NCBI RefSeq assembly: GCF_019244115.1
Contig: NZ_JAFATE010000399.1
Location: 1 to 60,298 of the forward strand
Length of the DNA: 60,298 bases
Source of the DNA: Bradyrhizobium sp.
GTDB taxonomy: Bacteria > Pseudomonadota > Alphaproteobacteria > Rhizobiales > Xanthobacteraceae
Direction of reading: 5' to 3'
The position numbers and the translations under genes were made by a program. This document shows, piece after piece, positions 7,343 to 17,198 of this stretch; position 1 is the first letter of the stretch, and the number at the start of each line of letters is the position of its first letter. The notes below the pieces were generated by a model, which was not told the origin of the DNA, did not search any database, and saw only the letters and a list, made by a program, of their open reading frames with translations.

Positions 7343-10300
7343 TCACTCGGCCGGCGCAAGGTTGCGCGCGCCGTCAGCGCCGGCATGCTCGCCCTCTCCA
7401 TCCAGGAACATCATCCGAAGCGCTGGCACGACCACGAGCAGCATGACCGGCCCGATCAGCATGCCACCCACGACGACCGTGGCGAGCGGGCGCTGCACCT
7501 GACTGCCAATGCCTGTGGAGATGGCCGCGGGAAACAGCCCGATACAGGCCGACATCGCGGTCATCAGCATTGGCCGCATGCGTTGGGTGGCCGCATGAAA
7601 CATCGCCTCACCTGTCGGCATGCCGGCGGCCCTGACCTGATTGTAGTAGGTAATCATCAGAATGCCGTCCATGACAGAAACGCCGAACAGGGAGACGAAG
7701 CCGATCGCGGCCGAGATACTGAAATCAAGCCCGGACACGTGCAGCGCCACGATGCCGCCGGCGATCGCGAAGGGAATGCCGGCCAACGCCAACAGACTGT
7801 CGCGCAAGGAGTTGAACAGGCCGTAGAGCAAGACCAGGATCAGCAGCACGCTGATCGGCATCACGAATTCCAGCCGCTTCTTCGCAAGCTCCAGATCCTC
7901 GAACTCGCCGGCCCAGACGATCCGATATCCGGGCGGTAGCTGGATGTTCTTGGCAATCCGTTCCTGTGCCTCCTCGACCGTGCCGCCAAGATCGCGCCCG
8001 CGCACGCTGAACTTGATTGGAATGTATCGTGTGCTCGTCTCGTGGTAGATGTAAGTGGCGCCGGTATCCAGAGTGATGTTGGCGAGTTCGCGCAACGGGA
8101 TGTAGGCATTGCCGCCCGCGGGCGTCGGGTAACCGACCTTGATGTCGCCAACCGATTCGAGGCCGCCGCGGTCGCTTTCATTGAGGCGAACGGAAACGCC
8201 GAACTGGCGGTCGCCCTCGAGGAGCGTTGTCGCCTGAGTGCCGCCGAGTGCGGCCTGAATCACGGTATTGACGTCGCCGGTATTGAGCCCGTAGCGCATC
8301 GCCTTGTCGCGGTCCACCTTGATGTTCAGGTTGGGCTGACCGAGCACGTGGAAGACCCCGAGATCGGTGACGCCGCGGACCTTTTCCATTTCGACCTGGA
8401 TCTGGGTGGCGAGACGCTCAAGGACCGCGAGATTGGGCCCAAGAATCTTGACCGAGTTGGCGCCCTTCACCCCCGATATCGCCTCCTCGATATTGTCCTG
8501 GATGTACTGCGAGAAGTTGAAGGTCGCGCCAGGCACCGCGTCGGTGAATTCTCTGTTCAAATCCTCGATCAGCTTGTCTTTCGTGTAGTTCGCAGGCCAA
8601 TCCTCGAACGGCTTCAGCGGCGCAAAGATCTCGATATTAGAGAACGGCGACGCGTCGCTGCCATTATCCGGGCGACCGTGCTGCGTGACAGCCGTGATTA
8701 CCTCGGGGTGCCGTAAGAGGACCTCACGAAGCTTGCCTGTCGCTGGTGTACCGGCATCGAGCCCCAGCGACGGGGGCAATGCCACGCGAATCCACAGATT
8801 GCCCTCTTCCAGATGCGGCAGAAATTCGCTACCGAGCCGCGTTCCCATCAGAGAGATGAGACCGAGGAAGGTCAGTCCGACGACAACCATGGACTTGCGA
8901 TGCGCCAGCGACCAATGCAACAGCGGCTCGTAGATCCGGCGCAGACCCCGCACAACGATTGTCTCGGTCTCCCGCACATGTTCGGGCAGAAGATAGGATG
9001 CCAAAACCGGCGTCACAGTGAAAGTCGCGATCAGGGCCCCCGCGAGCGCATAGGCATACGTGCGGGCCATCGGCCCAAAAATCTGGCCTTCGACCCCCTG
9101 CATGGTGAACAGCGGAACGAAGGCTGCAACGGTGATCATCGCCGAGAACAGGACCGCCCTGTCAACCTGGAGCGCGCTGGACAGGATCAGCCGCAACCGA
9201 TCGGTCCAGAGACTAAAGATGCCCGCCCGCTCGCGGGTTGGATCCTCGCCCCAGCGGCCATCGGCGAGAAAGCCGACGGCTTCCTGCCTTTGCTCCTCCC
9301 GCGATTGAAAATTTCGGAAGATGTTTTCGACCAGGATCACCGCGGAATCCACGATGATGCCGAAATCGACGGCGCCGACGGAAAGAAGGTTGGCATCCTC
9401 GCCCATCAGCACGAGGATGATCACGCTGAAGAACAATGCAAAGGGGATATTGACACCGACGATAATGGCGCTGCGGAGATTGCCGAGGAAGATCCATTGA
9501 ATGAAGAAGACCAGCGCGCAGCCGAAGATCAGGTTGTGCAGCACCGTCCGGGTGGTCACTGAAACCAGTGTGCCCCGGTCATAGTATGGAACGAGCTTGA
9601 CCCCAGGTGGCAAGGTGCCGTCATGGTTCATCTGGTCGATCACGGCCTCGACCTTCGGCAGCACGTCGTTCGTGTGCAGGGTGCGATTCATCACGACGAT
9701 AGATAGAGCAACGTCGTCATCATGGTCACGCCCGGCAATACCGAGCCGCGGGACAAAGCCAAGCTCGACCTTGGCCACATCCTTGATCGTCACTGGTACG
9801 CCGTTCAGCTGAGTCAGAACGACATTCTCGATGTCGTCGGTGTGATAACCCTGCGTTAGATTGTCGGCGCCGCCCGAATCGAACAAGCCGAGGCCGCGAA
9901 TATTTACGGATTGCTGTCCAACCGTGATCTCACGGCCACCGACATTTATGTTGGAGTTGCCGAGCGCTGTGACGATCTGCGGGATCGTGATGCTGTAGGC
10001 GTCGAGCTTATGAAGATCGACATTCACATTGTACTGCTTGGTCGTTCCACCCCAGGAATTGACCTGCACCACGCCTGGCACCGAGAACAAGCGGCGCAGG
10101 ACGATCCAATCCTGCACGGTCCGCAGATTGGTCAAACCGAAGTGCGGCGGCCCGACGACCTGATAACGAAAAATCTCTCCGGTCAGGCTAGATTGCTGGA
10201 TTTGTGGAACCTGGTTTTGCGGCAGGGTGACGTTCTGTTGCAGGCTGAGCGCGGCCTGCGTGTAGGCGAAGTAGTAGTCGACGCCGTACTTGAAGGTCAC

Positions 10301-10582
10301 GCGAATGAAGCTGAGCCCGTAGAACGACGTGGAGCGAATGCTCTCGACGCCAGGCGTGGGGTAAAGGCCGATTTCCATCGGTATCGTGTAATAGCGCTCC
10401 ATTTCTTCGGCCGAAAGTCCCGGCGCCTGCGCCGTGATCTCAAGTATCACGGGTGCAGGATTGGGATAGGCCTCGATGTTCAGCCTATTGAACGCCAGCA
10501 CGCCGGCGCCGACGAAAACCAGCAGCCCCAGCAGGACGATGGGACGTCGGGTCAGGCCAAAAGCAAGGATTCCTTTTAGCAC
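7343..10582 (-). CDS. RND efflux permease, CzcA-like HME type (pump 2)
   Basis: Full-length 1079-residue trimeric inner-membrane pump. TM1 covers ~12-30, with two large periplasmic loops and twelve predicted TM helices in the usual 1+5+1+5 layout. TM4 carries DFGIIVDSAVILVEN (406-420). Asp406, Asp412 and Glu419 are the D-D-E set known from heavy-metal (HME) RND pumps of the CzcA class; the usual DGAV is DSAV here. Export of a divalent metal is thus the first guess, but drug export is possible. It lies 40 bp after its adaptor (10623-11855) and shares ancestry with the permease at 1-972. The 3' end overlaps nothing; a small secreted protein follows. Confidence 0.95.
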   Translation of the reverse strand: MLKGILAFGLTRRPIVLLGLLVFVGAGVLAFNRLNIEAYPNPAPVILEITAQAPGLSAEEMERYYTIPMEIGLYPTPGVESIRSTSFYGLSFIRVTFKYGVDYYFAYTQAALSLQQNVTLPQNQVPQIQQSSLTGEIFRYQVVGPPHFGLTNLRTVQDWIVLRRLFSVPGVVQVNSWGGTTKQYNVNVDLHKLDAYSITIPQIVTALGNSNINVGGREITVGQQSVNIRGLGLFDSGGADNLTQGYHTDDIENVVLTQLNGVPVTIKDVAKVELGFVPRLGIAGRDHDDDVALSIVVMNRTLHTNDVLPKVEAVIDQMNHDGTLPPGVKLVPYYDRGTLVSVTTRTVLHNLIFGCALVFFIQWIFLGNLRSAIIVGVNIPFALFFSVIILVLMGEDANLLSVGAVDFGIIVDSAVILVENIFRNFQSREEQRQEAVGFLADGRWGEDPTRERAGIFSLWTDRLRLILSSALQVDRAVLFSAMITVAAFVPLFTMQGVEGQIFGPMARTYAYALAGALIATFTVTPVLASYLLPEHVRETETIVVRGLRRIYEPLLHWSLAHRKSMVVVGLTFLGLISLMGTRLGSEFLPHLEEGNLWIRVALPPSLGLDAGTPATGKLREVLLRHPEVITAVTQHGRPDNGSDASPFSNIEIFAPLKPFEDWPANYTKDKLIEDLNREFTDAVPGATFNFSQYIQDNIEEAISGVKGANSVKILGPNLAVLERLATQIQVEMEKVRGVTDLGVFHVLGQPNLNIKVDRDKAMRYGLNTGDVNTVIQAALGGTQATTLLEGDRQFGVSVRLNESDRGGLESVGDIKVGYPTPAGGNAYIPLRELANITLDTGATYIYHETSTRYIPIKFSVRGRDLGGTVEEAQERIAKNIQLPPGYRIVWAGEFEDLELAKKRLEFVMPISVLLILVLLYGLFNSLRDSLLALAGIPFAIAGGIVALHVSGLDFSISAAIGFVSLFGVSVMDGILMITYYNQVRAAGMPTGEAMFHAATQRMRPMLMTAMSACIGLFPAAISTGIGSQVQRPLATVVVGGMLIGPVMLLVVVPALRMMFLDGEGEHAGADGARNLAPAE

Positions 10583-10622
10583 TATAACGCCTCTTAATTG
10601 GTTGCCGCGCAGCGCGCGCCGC

Positions 10623-11855
10623 TCAGCCGCCCGTCTGCCCGATCGCGAGCATATTGCTCAGGAAGATCGCGCCCTCGGTAGCCACCAGTTCGCCCGGCTG
10701 CAGACCTTCAACGATCTGACGTAGCCCATCTCTTCTGTCACCGATCTTGACCGCGCGCTGGGTGAATCGTTTTCCACCCGTCGTCACCCAGACCGTCATC
10801 GTCCCGTCACCTTCACGAACCACGCCGTCCAGTGGTACGGCCACAGACCTGACGGGATCACCAGTCGCGATGGCGAACCTGGCGAACATGCCGGAGCGCA
10901 GTTCGTGACTGGGGTCCTCGATCTCCGATCGCACCAGCATTCGGTGGGTATTCGGGTCGACATTCGAGCTGATGGTCGAAATGTGGCCCGTAAAGACCTT
11001 GCCGGGATACGACATCACGGAGACCCTCACCTTTTGACCGACATGAATAGCGGACACGTCACTTTCTGCGACGTTGGCGAGCATCCACATGGTCGACGTA
11101 TCCGCCACCGAGAACGGCGCCGGCGCGTTGCCGGGCTGAACGAACAGGCCCGGAGCTGCGCTGCGTGCTGTGATACGGCCATCAATCGGGCTCTTCACCA
11201 CGAGCTTTGGATCGGCCCGGCGCTCTTTAATAATGACGTCGACCTCGGCCTCGGTCTTGCCAAAGATGCGAACGGCGTCGCGCGCCGCCTTAAGCGAGCC
11301 TTCGGCGGTCTGTTGATCCGAGACCGCCTGCTCAAGATCCTTCTGAGCAACGGCCTTGATCTCATAGAGCGAAGAGAGACGCTTCAAGTTGCGCGTTGTC
11401 ATCTCGAGTACACCTGCCGCGGCGATCAGGTTTGAATCGGCTGTCAGCATGTCTGGACTGTCGATCGTGAAGAGAATCTGTCCTTTCCTGACGTCGTCCC
11501 CGACTTTGGCAAACGTCTCCAGAATGCGCCCCTGGTACGGGGCGAACACCTGGAGTGTCATGTCTTCGTTGAAGTCGATGCTGCCGACGGCGGCTCTCTC
11601 GACCGGGAACTCGTGATCTCTGACCGGCTCGACCTTGACGGTCGGCATTTGCGCCTCGTTGAGCTCGACGCTCGGAACTCCGCTCACGATGCCCGTCTTC
11701 ACATCGACCGCATCAGTTTTGGCATTGGCATCCGAGCTGAAGGCCTCGCGGCCCAAGCGCAGCGAGCTCGTGACGTAATCAACCGAATAAGCCCCCGCGA
11801 AAGAACAAAGCGCGCCGGCCGCAACGGTCGCCGCGATCACTTTGGATTTTGCCAT
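10623..11855 (-). CDS. HlyD-family RND periplasmic adaptor (pump 2)
   Basis: 410 residues: N-terminal hydrophobic anchor or signal (VIAATVAAGALCSFAGAYSV), lipoyl-like halves (GRILETFAKVGDDVRKGQI and SPIDGRITARSAAPG), a coiled-coil hairpin between them, then a beta-barrel and a membrane-proximal domain (GDGTMTVWVTTGGKRF). It connects the permease at 7343-10582 to the outer-membrane channel. The ATG at 11855 is chosen because the anchor then starts the protein and AGG lies ~10 bases upstream; the frame stays open to 11972. It is the paralogue of 1020-2231. Transcription is divergent from the NodT-type channel gene, with the TGTGA-N4-TCACA site between. Confidence 0.93.
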   Translation of the reverse strand: MAKSKVIAATVAAGALCSFAGAYSVDYVTSSLRLGREAFSSDANAKTDAVDVKTGIVSGVPSVELNEAQMPTVKVEPVRDHEFPVERAAVGSIDFNEDMTLQVFAPYQGRILETFAKVGDDVRKGQILFTIDSPDMLTADSNLIAAAGVLEMTTRNLKRLSSLYEIKAVAQKDLEQAVSDQQTAEGSLKAARDAVRIFGKTEAEVDVIIKERRADPKLVVKSPIDGRITARSAAPGLFVQPGNAPAPFSVADTSTMWMLANVAESDVSAIHVGQKVRVSVMSYPGKVFTGHISTISSNVDPNTHRMLVRSEIEDPSHELRSGMFARFAIATGDPVRSVAVPLDGVVREGDGTMTVWVTTGGKRFTQRAVKIGDRRDGLRQIVEGLQPGELVATEGAIFLSNMLAIGQTGG

Positions 11856-11964
11856 CGATGCACCTATGCGGCTGTCCGGCGGCGTGCGCACGCAGGCCCG
11901 AGAATTCGACTGATTATGCCTCCAAGGAGCGCGACATTTCACTGCGACAAACCCCATTGATTGC

Positions 11965-11978
11965 TGTGACAAATCACA
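11965..11978. promoter_or_regulatory. TGTGACAAATCACA palindrome between pump 2 and channel genes
   Basis: Inverted repeat with the same half-sites and spacing as 5811-5824; with the flanking C and G the arms are CTGTGA/TCACAG. It is 110 bp upstream of the adaptor start and 71 bp upstream of the channel start, so it can act on both divergent promoters. Confidence 0.55.
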
Positions 11979-12048
11979 GTTTCCGGCGAGGCAAGCTGAA
12001 CTAGCGTTCAGACTTCGTTAGTCACCGCGGCGGCGCCGAGACCACAAC

Positions 12049-13608
12049 ATGCGCTTCTTCCGCCGTTTCCTACGTGATGGGGTTCGGATGGCAATCTATC
12101 GTCTGGCGAGCGCGGCATCCTGCGCGGCGCTGCTGCTCTCAGGCTGCGCTGTCGGGCCGAATTTCGCGCCGCCATCACCGCCGGGTGTGACGCGCTACAC
12201 CGCGAAGCCGCTCACATCGCCGCATCCCAACCCGGAACCGCCGAAGGTCGCTGGGCAACGGTTCATCGAAGGGGACGACATCCCGACCCGCTGGTGGATG
12301 GCGTTTCGCTCCAAACCGCTCAACGACCTGATCAGGCTGTCGATTGACCACAACCCGACGCTTCAGTCGGCCGAAGCTGCGATCCGGGTGGCGAACTACA
12401 ATGCACTCGCGCAGCGAGGGTTCTTCTTTCCTCAAGCGAGCGCCAACTACACGCCGTCACAGCAGCTGCAATCGAACAATACGACGTCCGATCCGGCGAC
12501 CCAGACCCAGATGAGCCTGCACACGGCACAGCTCAACATCAGCTTTGTCCCGGACGTTTGGGGCGCCAACATTCGTGCCGTCGAAAGCCTGGACGCCCTG
12601 ACGGAGCAAGCGCAGTTCCAGCTTGAGGCGGCTCATCTGGCCCTCACGGCCAACGTCGTCACGGCCGCAATCCAAGAGGGCTCGCTTCGCGGGCAAATTG
12701 ACGGAACGGAGCGTGTCATAAAGGCCGAGCGAGAGATACTCGACTTGCTGAGGAAGCAACTCAGCGCCGGCTATGTCGCGGAGACCGACGTGCTGGCGCA
12801 GGAAACGGCTCTCGCCCAGATCGAGCAGACCCTGCCGCCTCTCAAGAAACAGCTTGCAGTGCAGCGCGACCTATTGACGGCCCTTGCCGGCCAATTCTCC
12901 GCCGACGAGGTCTGGCAGACGTTCGATTTGAAACAAATCGCGCTGCCACGAAACCTGCCCGTGAGCCTGCCGAGCACGCTGGTGCGGAATCGTCCGGACA
13001 TCCGCGCCGCCGAGGCGTTCATGCATTCAGCAAGCGCGCAAATCGGTGTCGCTATCGCGGTGCGGCTCCCGAATCTGACGATCACGGCGAATCCCGGCTC
13101 TGCCGCATTCTCGGTCGCCGAACTTTTCACTCCGGGGACGTATTTCTACACGGTCGCTGCGAGCGCGACCCAGCCGATCTTCGATGGTTTCATGCTCTAT
13201 CACAAGCAGAAGGCTGCCGAGGCGGCGCTCGATCAGGCCGATACGCTTTATCGTCAGGCCGTGATCACTGCATTGCAGAATGTCGCCGACGCTCTGCGAA
13301 GCCTTCAGCAGGACACGCCGGCTCTCCAGGCGGCAACCAAGTCGGAACTGGCGGCCAAGAAGAGTCTCGATCTAATCAAACAGCAGCTTGCCCGTGGCCT
13401 GGTCAACCAAGCGGTGCTCCTGACGGCCCAGCAGGCTTATTTCAATACGGTGATTGCGCGTGTGCAGGCGGAAGCGACGCGTCTTTCAGACGTTGCGGCG
13501 CTCTTTATGGCGCTGGGCGGCGCCTGGCCGACCAATTGTCCGACGAGCGACTGGCGCGCTTGCGTATTCGACGAAGCAGAAGGATCCAAGGACACGACCA
13601 AGTCCTGA
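12049..13608 (+). CDS. NodT-type outer-membrane efflux lipoprotein
   Basis: 519 residues. A signal peptide ends in the lipobox LLSGC (Cys33 from the ATG at 12049; Cys20 from the alternative ATG at 12088), giving a lipid-anchored TolC-like trimeric channel. VGPNFAPP directly after the Cys is typical of this family. Two tandem outer-membrane-efflux repeats follow, with RWWMAFRSKPLNDLI opening the first and SLPSTLVRNRPDIRAAEA the second. It is the only channel gene near two permease/adaptor pairs and may serve both. The C-terminal ~25 residues after FMALGGAW are variable, as usual. Confidence 0.93.
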   Translation: MRFFRRFLRDGVRMAIYRLASAASCAALLLSGCAVGPNFAPPSPPGVTRYTAKPLTSPHPNPEPPKVAGQRFIEGDDIPTRWWMAFRSKPLNDLIRLSIDHNPTLQSAEAAIRVANYNALAQRGFFFPQASANYTPSQQLQSNNTTSDPATQTQMSLHTAQLNISFVPDVWGANIRAVESLDALTEQAQFQLEAAHLALTANVVTAAIQEGSLRGQIDGTERVIKAEREILDLLRKQLSAGYVAETDVLAQETALAQIEQTLPPLKKQLAVQRDLLTALAGQFSADEVWQTFDLKQIALPRNLPVSLPSTLVRNRPDIRAAEAFMHSASAQIGVAIAVRLPNLTITANPGSAAFSVAELFTPGTYFYTVAASATQPIFDGFMLYHKQKAAEAALDQADTLYRQAVITALQNVADALRSLQQDTPALQAATKSELAAKKSLDLIKQQLARGLVNQAVLLTAQQAYFNTVIARVQAEATRLSDVAALFMALGGAWPTNCPTSDWRACVFDEAEGSKDTTKS

Positions 13609-13894
13609 AGCATCGCAGAAAGCATCAAGGGGAGCAAGCAAGACGAAGCGAACATCACCAGTGTACCGGCGATCCTGGTGGCCGGTAGTGTCAGTGCTTT
13701 GTTCGGCGTCGACCAACCCGCTCCGCTCTTTAAAACTACAGCAAGGCACAGCAGGCCCGCTCCCGCCGGAGAACTCAAGGTCAGCTCCTGTGATTGTCCA
13801 ATATTGAGCTACCTGCGCTGCAACAGTCGCGAAATACTGATCCGGCTGAACCGACTGTCGTGCTACCCTTGTGCGGGCCGCTCACGGACCAACA

Positions 13895-14491
13895 ATGCTG
13901 CTTTTTTCCAACAATCGCGAGGTGTGGCTGCGCCGCGCCGAGGCGTTCTCAGACAGCAGATCTGGCGTAGTAGTGCTTGCGGGAACCGCTTTTGCAGACA
14001 GCTCGGTTCTTCCAGTTCTGCCGGACCTGCTCCTCATCCCAATGTTGCTCCTCAAGCCAGACCGGACCTTCTCGCTCACCGCAATCTGCGTCGTCGCCTC
14101 ATCCACCGGAGCTCTGGTCGGCTACGGCATTGGCCATGTCGCCTGGGCCAGCCTGGGTGAGACCTTGGTCAAGATGTACGGGCAGGCTGACAATTTTCAG
14201 CGCTACCAGAGGCTGGTCGAAGACTGGGGGTTGTGGATCATCATCGCCAAGAGCTTCACGCCAATACCCTTCAAATTCATCGCCATTGCGGCCGGCGTTG
14301 CCTCGATGAATCTCTTGACCTTCACGGTTGCAACCGTAATCGGACGCACCCTCCATTTCGTCATCCTCGCGTTGCTCGTGGCGTCCTGGGGTCAGCAATT
14401 TCTGCAACTGGTTGCAAAATATGAGCGCTGGCTTCTTGGGCTCGGAATTCTCGGAGCGATCAGCCTTGGCATCGCCTACGCTACGCGGTGA
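13895..14491 (+). CDS. VTT/DedA-like (YqaA-type) membrane protein
   Basis: 198 residues with at least four hydrophobic stretches and the VTT-family signature: a loop with GALVGYGIGHVAW, then SFTPIPFKFIAIAAGVASM, which matches the conserved F-x-P-x-P-x(K/R) loop and glycine-rich re-entrant segment. Such proteins sit in the inner membrane, and some members move lipid carriers. The ATG at 13895 gives a short cytosolic N-terminus; an alternative start at 13871 adds eight residues, and neither has a strong ribosome site. It ends one base before the convergent gene at 14492. Confidence 0.8.
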   Translation: MLLFSNNREVWLRRAEAFSDSRSGVVVLAGTAFADSSVLPVLPDLLLIPMLLLKPDRTFSLTAICVVASSTGALVGYGIGHVAWASLGETLVKMYGQADNFQRYQRLVEDWGLWIIIAKSFTPIPFKFIAIAAGVASMNLLTFTVATVIGRTLHFVILALLVASWGQQFLQLVAKYERWLLGLGILGAISLGIAYATR

Positions 14492-14863
14492 TCAATTGCC
14501 GCAACGGCCATAATAGGTCCTTGCGAGACGATAGGGAGGACCGAAAGCGACGAACTCTTTGCGGAGACACGCATCGCCGACGCGAAAGTCGCGATCGCTC
14601 TGGCACCGCAAATACTCAAAATGCAATCGTACCGCTTTGGCGTTGTTCAAATAGGTCGCCAAGTAGTGACCCGCGCTCGGCCTCTCTCGGCACATGTGAA
14701 CAACAAAGTAACGGACGTCAGAGGGAAGCTGGTCGACATGGTCACGATTCCACGGCTCATCGTGAAGAACCGCGCTCGCACGAGCAAATGAGCTCGGCTG
14801 ATTGCAGACGAGGTGGATCGATAAGCCGATGATCAGAAGAGTGCGTAGCTTCCGTTGACTCAT
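14492..14863 (-). CDS. Secreted protein, unknown
   Basis: 123 residues from the ATG at 14863: signal peptide (RKLRTLLIIGLSIHLVCNQ), then a soluble domain with four cysteines (HMCRERPSAGHYLATYLNN, EYLRCQ, DACLRKEF, YYGRCGN) that could form disulfides in the periplasm. The frame extends to 14971, but only this start places the signal at the N-terminus. No family recognised. Confidence 0.65.
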   Translation of the reverse strand: MSQRKLRTLLIIGLSIHLVCNQPSSFARASAVLHDEPWNRDHVDQLPSDVRYFVVHMCRERPSAGHYLATYLNNAKAVRLHFEYLRCQSDRDFRVGDACLRKEFVAFGPPYRLARTYYGRCGN

Positions 14864-16223
14864 TTCTTGTCCACATATCGTCTCGCCCCTGAATTTTAGC
14901 AACTTTCGCATACTGGCACGAGCGATATCGCCTCCGGAGTTGTCGCTCTGACGCGAGGCAACCGACAGCAATACGGTCCAAATTTGTGCGCCAGCGGCTC
15001 TTGCGAATGGTTGTCGGTTCTAAGCGAATTTCGAAGTGGTGCGCCACGGTCGATGAAATTGGCGCGCTCGTTCGCCGTGGGGCCATGATGTCGCGGCCGC
15101 CCACACGCTATCACCCGCGAAACTGCGATTGGACCGCGCATTTACGCTGAGCCTAGGTGCTATCGCGACGTCGTCCTCTTACCCTCCAATAGCTGCTGCG
15201 CCAATGCGCCAAGACCAAACGACCGGGTACGGCAATGCGCTTCAGCGCCCCACGAGACGGCGATTTGCAAGCCGAGCACCGGAATGGGATCGTATGTCGA
15301 AAGGTATCGGCCGGGGCTAGACCAGAGACACGAGGTGGGGCATCGAACTTTACAGCAGCAGATCACCGATCTTTGCCTTCCCCGGTTGCAATCCGCAACT
15401 CGGCTTGGATCGAACCGAGCAAGTGGCTCCGGGCGGATGGCGGCGCCGCCCAGCCGAAGCCCGCGCTATCTCATCTAGTCCCTTGCCTGAGGCACCATAT
15501 AGGATGCAGGCGTCGTGCCAGACCGTCAGCGATCAGACACGAAGAAGTGTCTTGATCGCGCGCCGCAGCTGGAGCTGGACCACAGCTTCTACGCCCGCAC
15601 ATTGCTGTTCAATGTCCTGCAGCTATCGATTGCGATGATTGTGGTCTAGGGCTTTGGCCGGGTCCGATCTCCAAAGCCTGATCGCGAGCGGCGTAACAGC
15701 CTTGTCCAGGTGGTCCTACTCGCCGTATCTGGTCAATCTTCCTTGTCGTCCTCGTAATCCATTCCCGCTGGCGATTGGAGCCGCGCGTCACCCGGGCCAC
15801 AGCTGCCTCCGCCATACTCTATGGCGGCATTTGCCTGGTCCTGGCCGCGGGGCCCTTGCCGCTATTTCGAGCAGCCAATTCTGAGTTGGCGGGATCGAAA
15901 GATTTTGACGTCTGCATAGTGACACGGCGCCACCTCGCGACCACACGTTTCCGAGAATGTCCGGAAGCCCTTTCTGAGGCTCTGAGGCGGGTGGGGCCGG
16001 CCGAATGTCCGATTTGCGCCTCAAGCTGACGCTCTGGTGGTAAGCCGAGCCGATCAGTCCGGTAGACGTGCGTTTCTCGCAAAGAGCGGACGACGTGCTG
16101 TATTAGGGATCTTTACGCATCAACGGCGATGCACAGGTGTGAACGTTACATTCTGATTCAAACCGTGACAAATCGAGACGTTTTGATGTATCGTTTTGAC
16201 TCGGTTTGTTTCGGGAGAGCTGG
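14864..16223 (+). other. 1.36-kb gene-poor stretch
   Basis: No convincing gene. Around 15512-15650 a plus-strand frame (LDHSFYARTLLFNVLQLSIA) looks like the hydrophobic start of a membrane protein but stops at once. Hydrophobic pieces in other frames continue to ~15860, so a decayed membrane-protein gene is possible. The left boundary of the mobile element should lie here or just left; I find no second copy of the tRNA-Arg repeat in it. Confidence 0.4.
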
Positions 16224-16694
16224 ATGAATTCTGACGTGCGACGGCGGCTGAAGGCACTGGCTGACGATCTTGAGGGACCACTGGGACGGATTCCGTTCGA
16301 TCGGGCTTTGCGGGGACATATCGATCTGTTCGAGGAGCTGCGGCGCGAAGGGTGTTCCTGGTCACAACTGGCCCGGGCTCTTGCGGCAGTCGGAGTTAGG
16401 CGTGCCGACGGGGGGACGATTTCCTCCGATCACCTGCGCGGGGCGGTATCCCGGCAAATGAAGGTGAATACATCCGCACCAACAGGCCTGCCCCTGGAAG
16501 ACGGCACAGTGCGGATCGCCGCCCCAAAGGAGAAAGCGTCTTCCGGATCCAGGGTCGGTGAAACAGCCGCGCCCAGGGCCCGGAAAACGGCTCCCGTCAA
16601 ACCGGCCGGCGTGCAGAAACCAGACCAGCCCACGGCCGTGTCGCGCTCAATTCAGGACAAGCTTTCGCGCGTTGCGAAGTTGCGCGGCGGTTAG
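16224..16694 (+). CDS. Mobile-element accessory protein, unknown
   Basis: 156 residues. The helical N-terminal part contains EELRREGCSWSQLARALAAV followed by DGGTISSDHLRGAVSRQ, which reads like a small helix-turn-helix DNA-binding unit. After residue ~85 comes a Pro/Ala/Lys-rich tail ending SIQDKLSRVAKLRGG. The ATG at 16224 has GGGAGAG upstream; an in-frame start six codons earlier lacks it. It is the first gene of the mobile element, and its sequence is repeated, with a deletion and a frameshift, at 17423-17712. A role in transfer or partition is a guess from context. Confidence 0.6.
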   Translation: MNSDVRRRLKALADDLEGPLGRIPFDRALRGHIDLFEELRREGCSWSQLARALAAVGVRRADGGTISSDHLRGAVSRQMKVNTSAPTGLPLEDGTVRIAAPKEKASSGSRVGETAAPRARKTAPVKPAGVQKPDQPTAVSRSIQDKLSRVAKLRGG

Positions 16695-16929
16695 GCTCGG
16701 GGGTCGCGTCTCACAGGAACTTTAGCAGGCGGCTCTCTCAACCCATCATCACCACCTTCCGGCTTAGCTCGCGGTGGCCCCCCAATTAGGGTTTAGAAGT
16801 GAGGTTAAAACGGAATGCTGCTTGAGCCGATCGTCGTCGGCGACTAGTTCGACAGGAGCCATCGGGCCTTTTAATCTGCCCGGTAGCGCGCCGAATGGGC
16901 AGTTGTCGACGAGGTGTTGATTGGCCGCG

Positions 16930-17136
16930 ATGGCAAACGAAATCGAGACTAAGTGCGAAGCGTGTGGCGGCACAGGTTTTCCTGCCGTCGAGCAGCCGAC
17001 ACAACCAGGCAAACGAATTTATCCAGCCCCGTGCAATAATTGTGGCGGAAAGGGTCGGACACGAAAAGCCGTCGACCCCACACTTCCAGATAGCTGCAGA
17101 CCGCACGCGCGGACCCACGCTCGCGGGGACCGGTAG
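16930..17136 (+). CDS. DnaJ-zinc-finger-like mini-protein
   Basis: 68 residues with two CxxCxGxG-type motifs, CEACGGTGF and CNNCGGKGR, about 24 residues apart. This is half of a DnaJ-type zinc-binding module, so one zinc ion with four Cys ligands is expected. From memory, similar orphan mini-proteins are common in Bradyrhizobium. The ATG at 16930 follows a TTG in the same frame at 16921. The last ~18 residues look like read-through. Function unknown. Confidence 0.6.
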   Translation: MANEIETKCEACGGTGFPAVEQPTQPGKRIYPAPCNNCGGKGRTRKAVDPTLPDSCRPHARTHARGDR

Positions 17137-17198
17137 TCCTGCGCAGTTCTCAATGGATCCTTTCCGCAGCATTTTGCGCAGGCATCATCTTCCTGGCG

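Noticed and set aside
15129..16082. Several 60-85 residue frames on both strands
   Set aside because: They overlap each other and lack ribosome sites and coherent protein patterns; best read as decayed or non-coding DNA.
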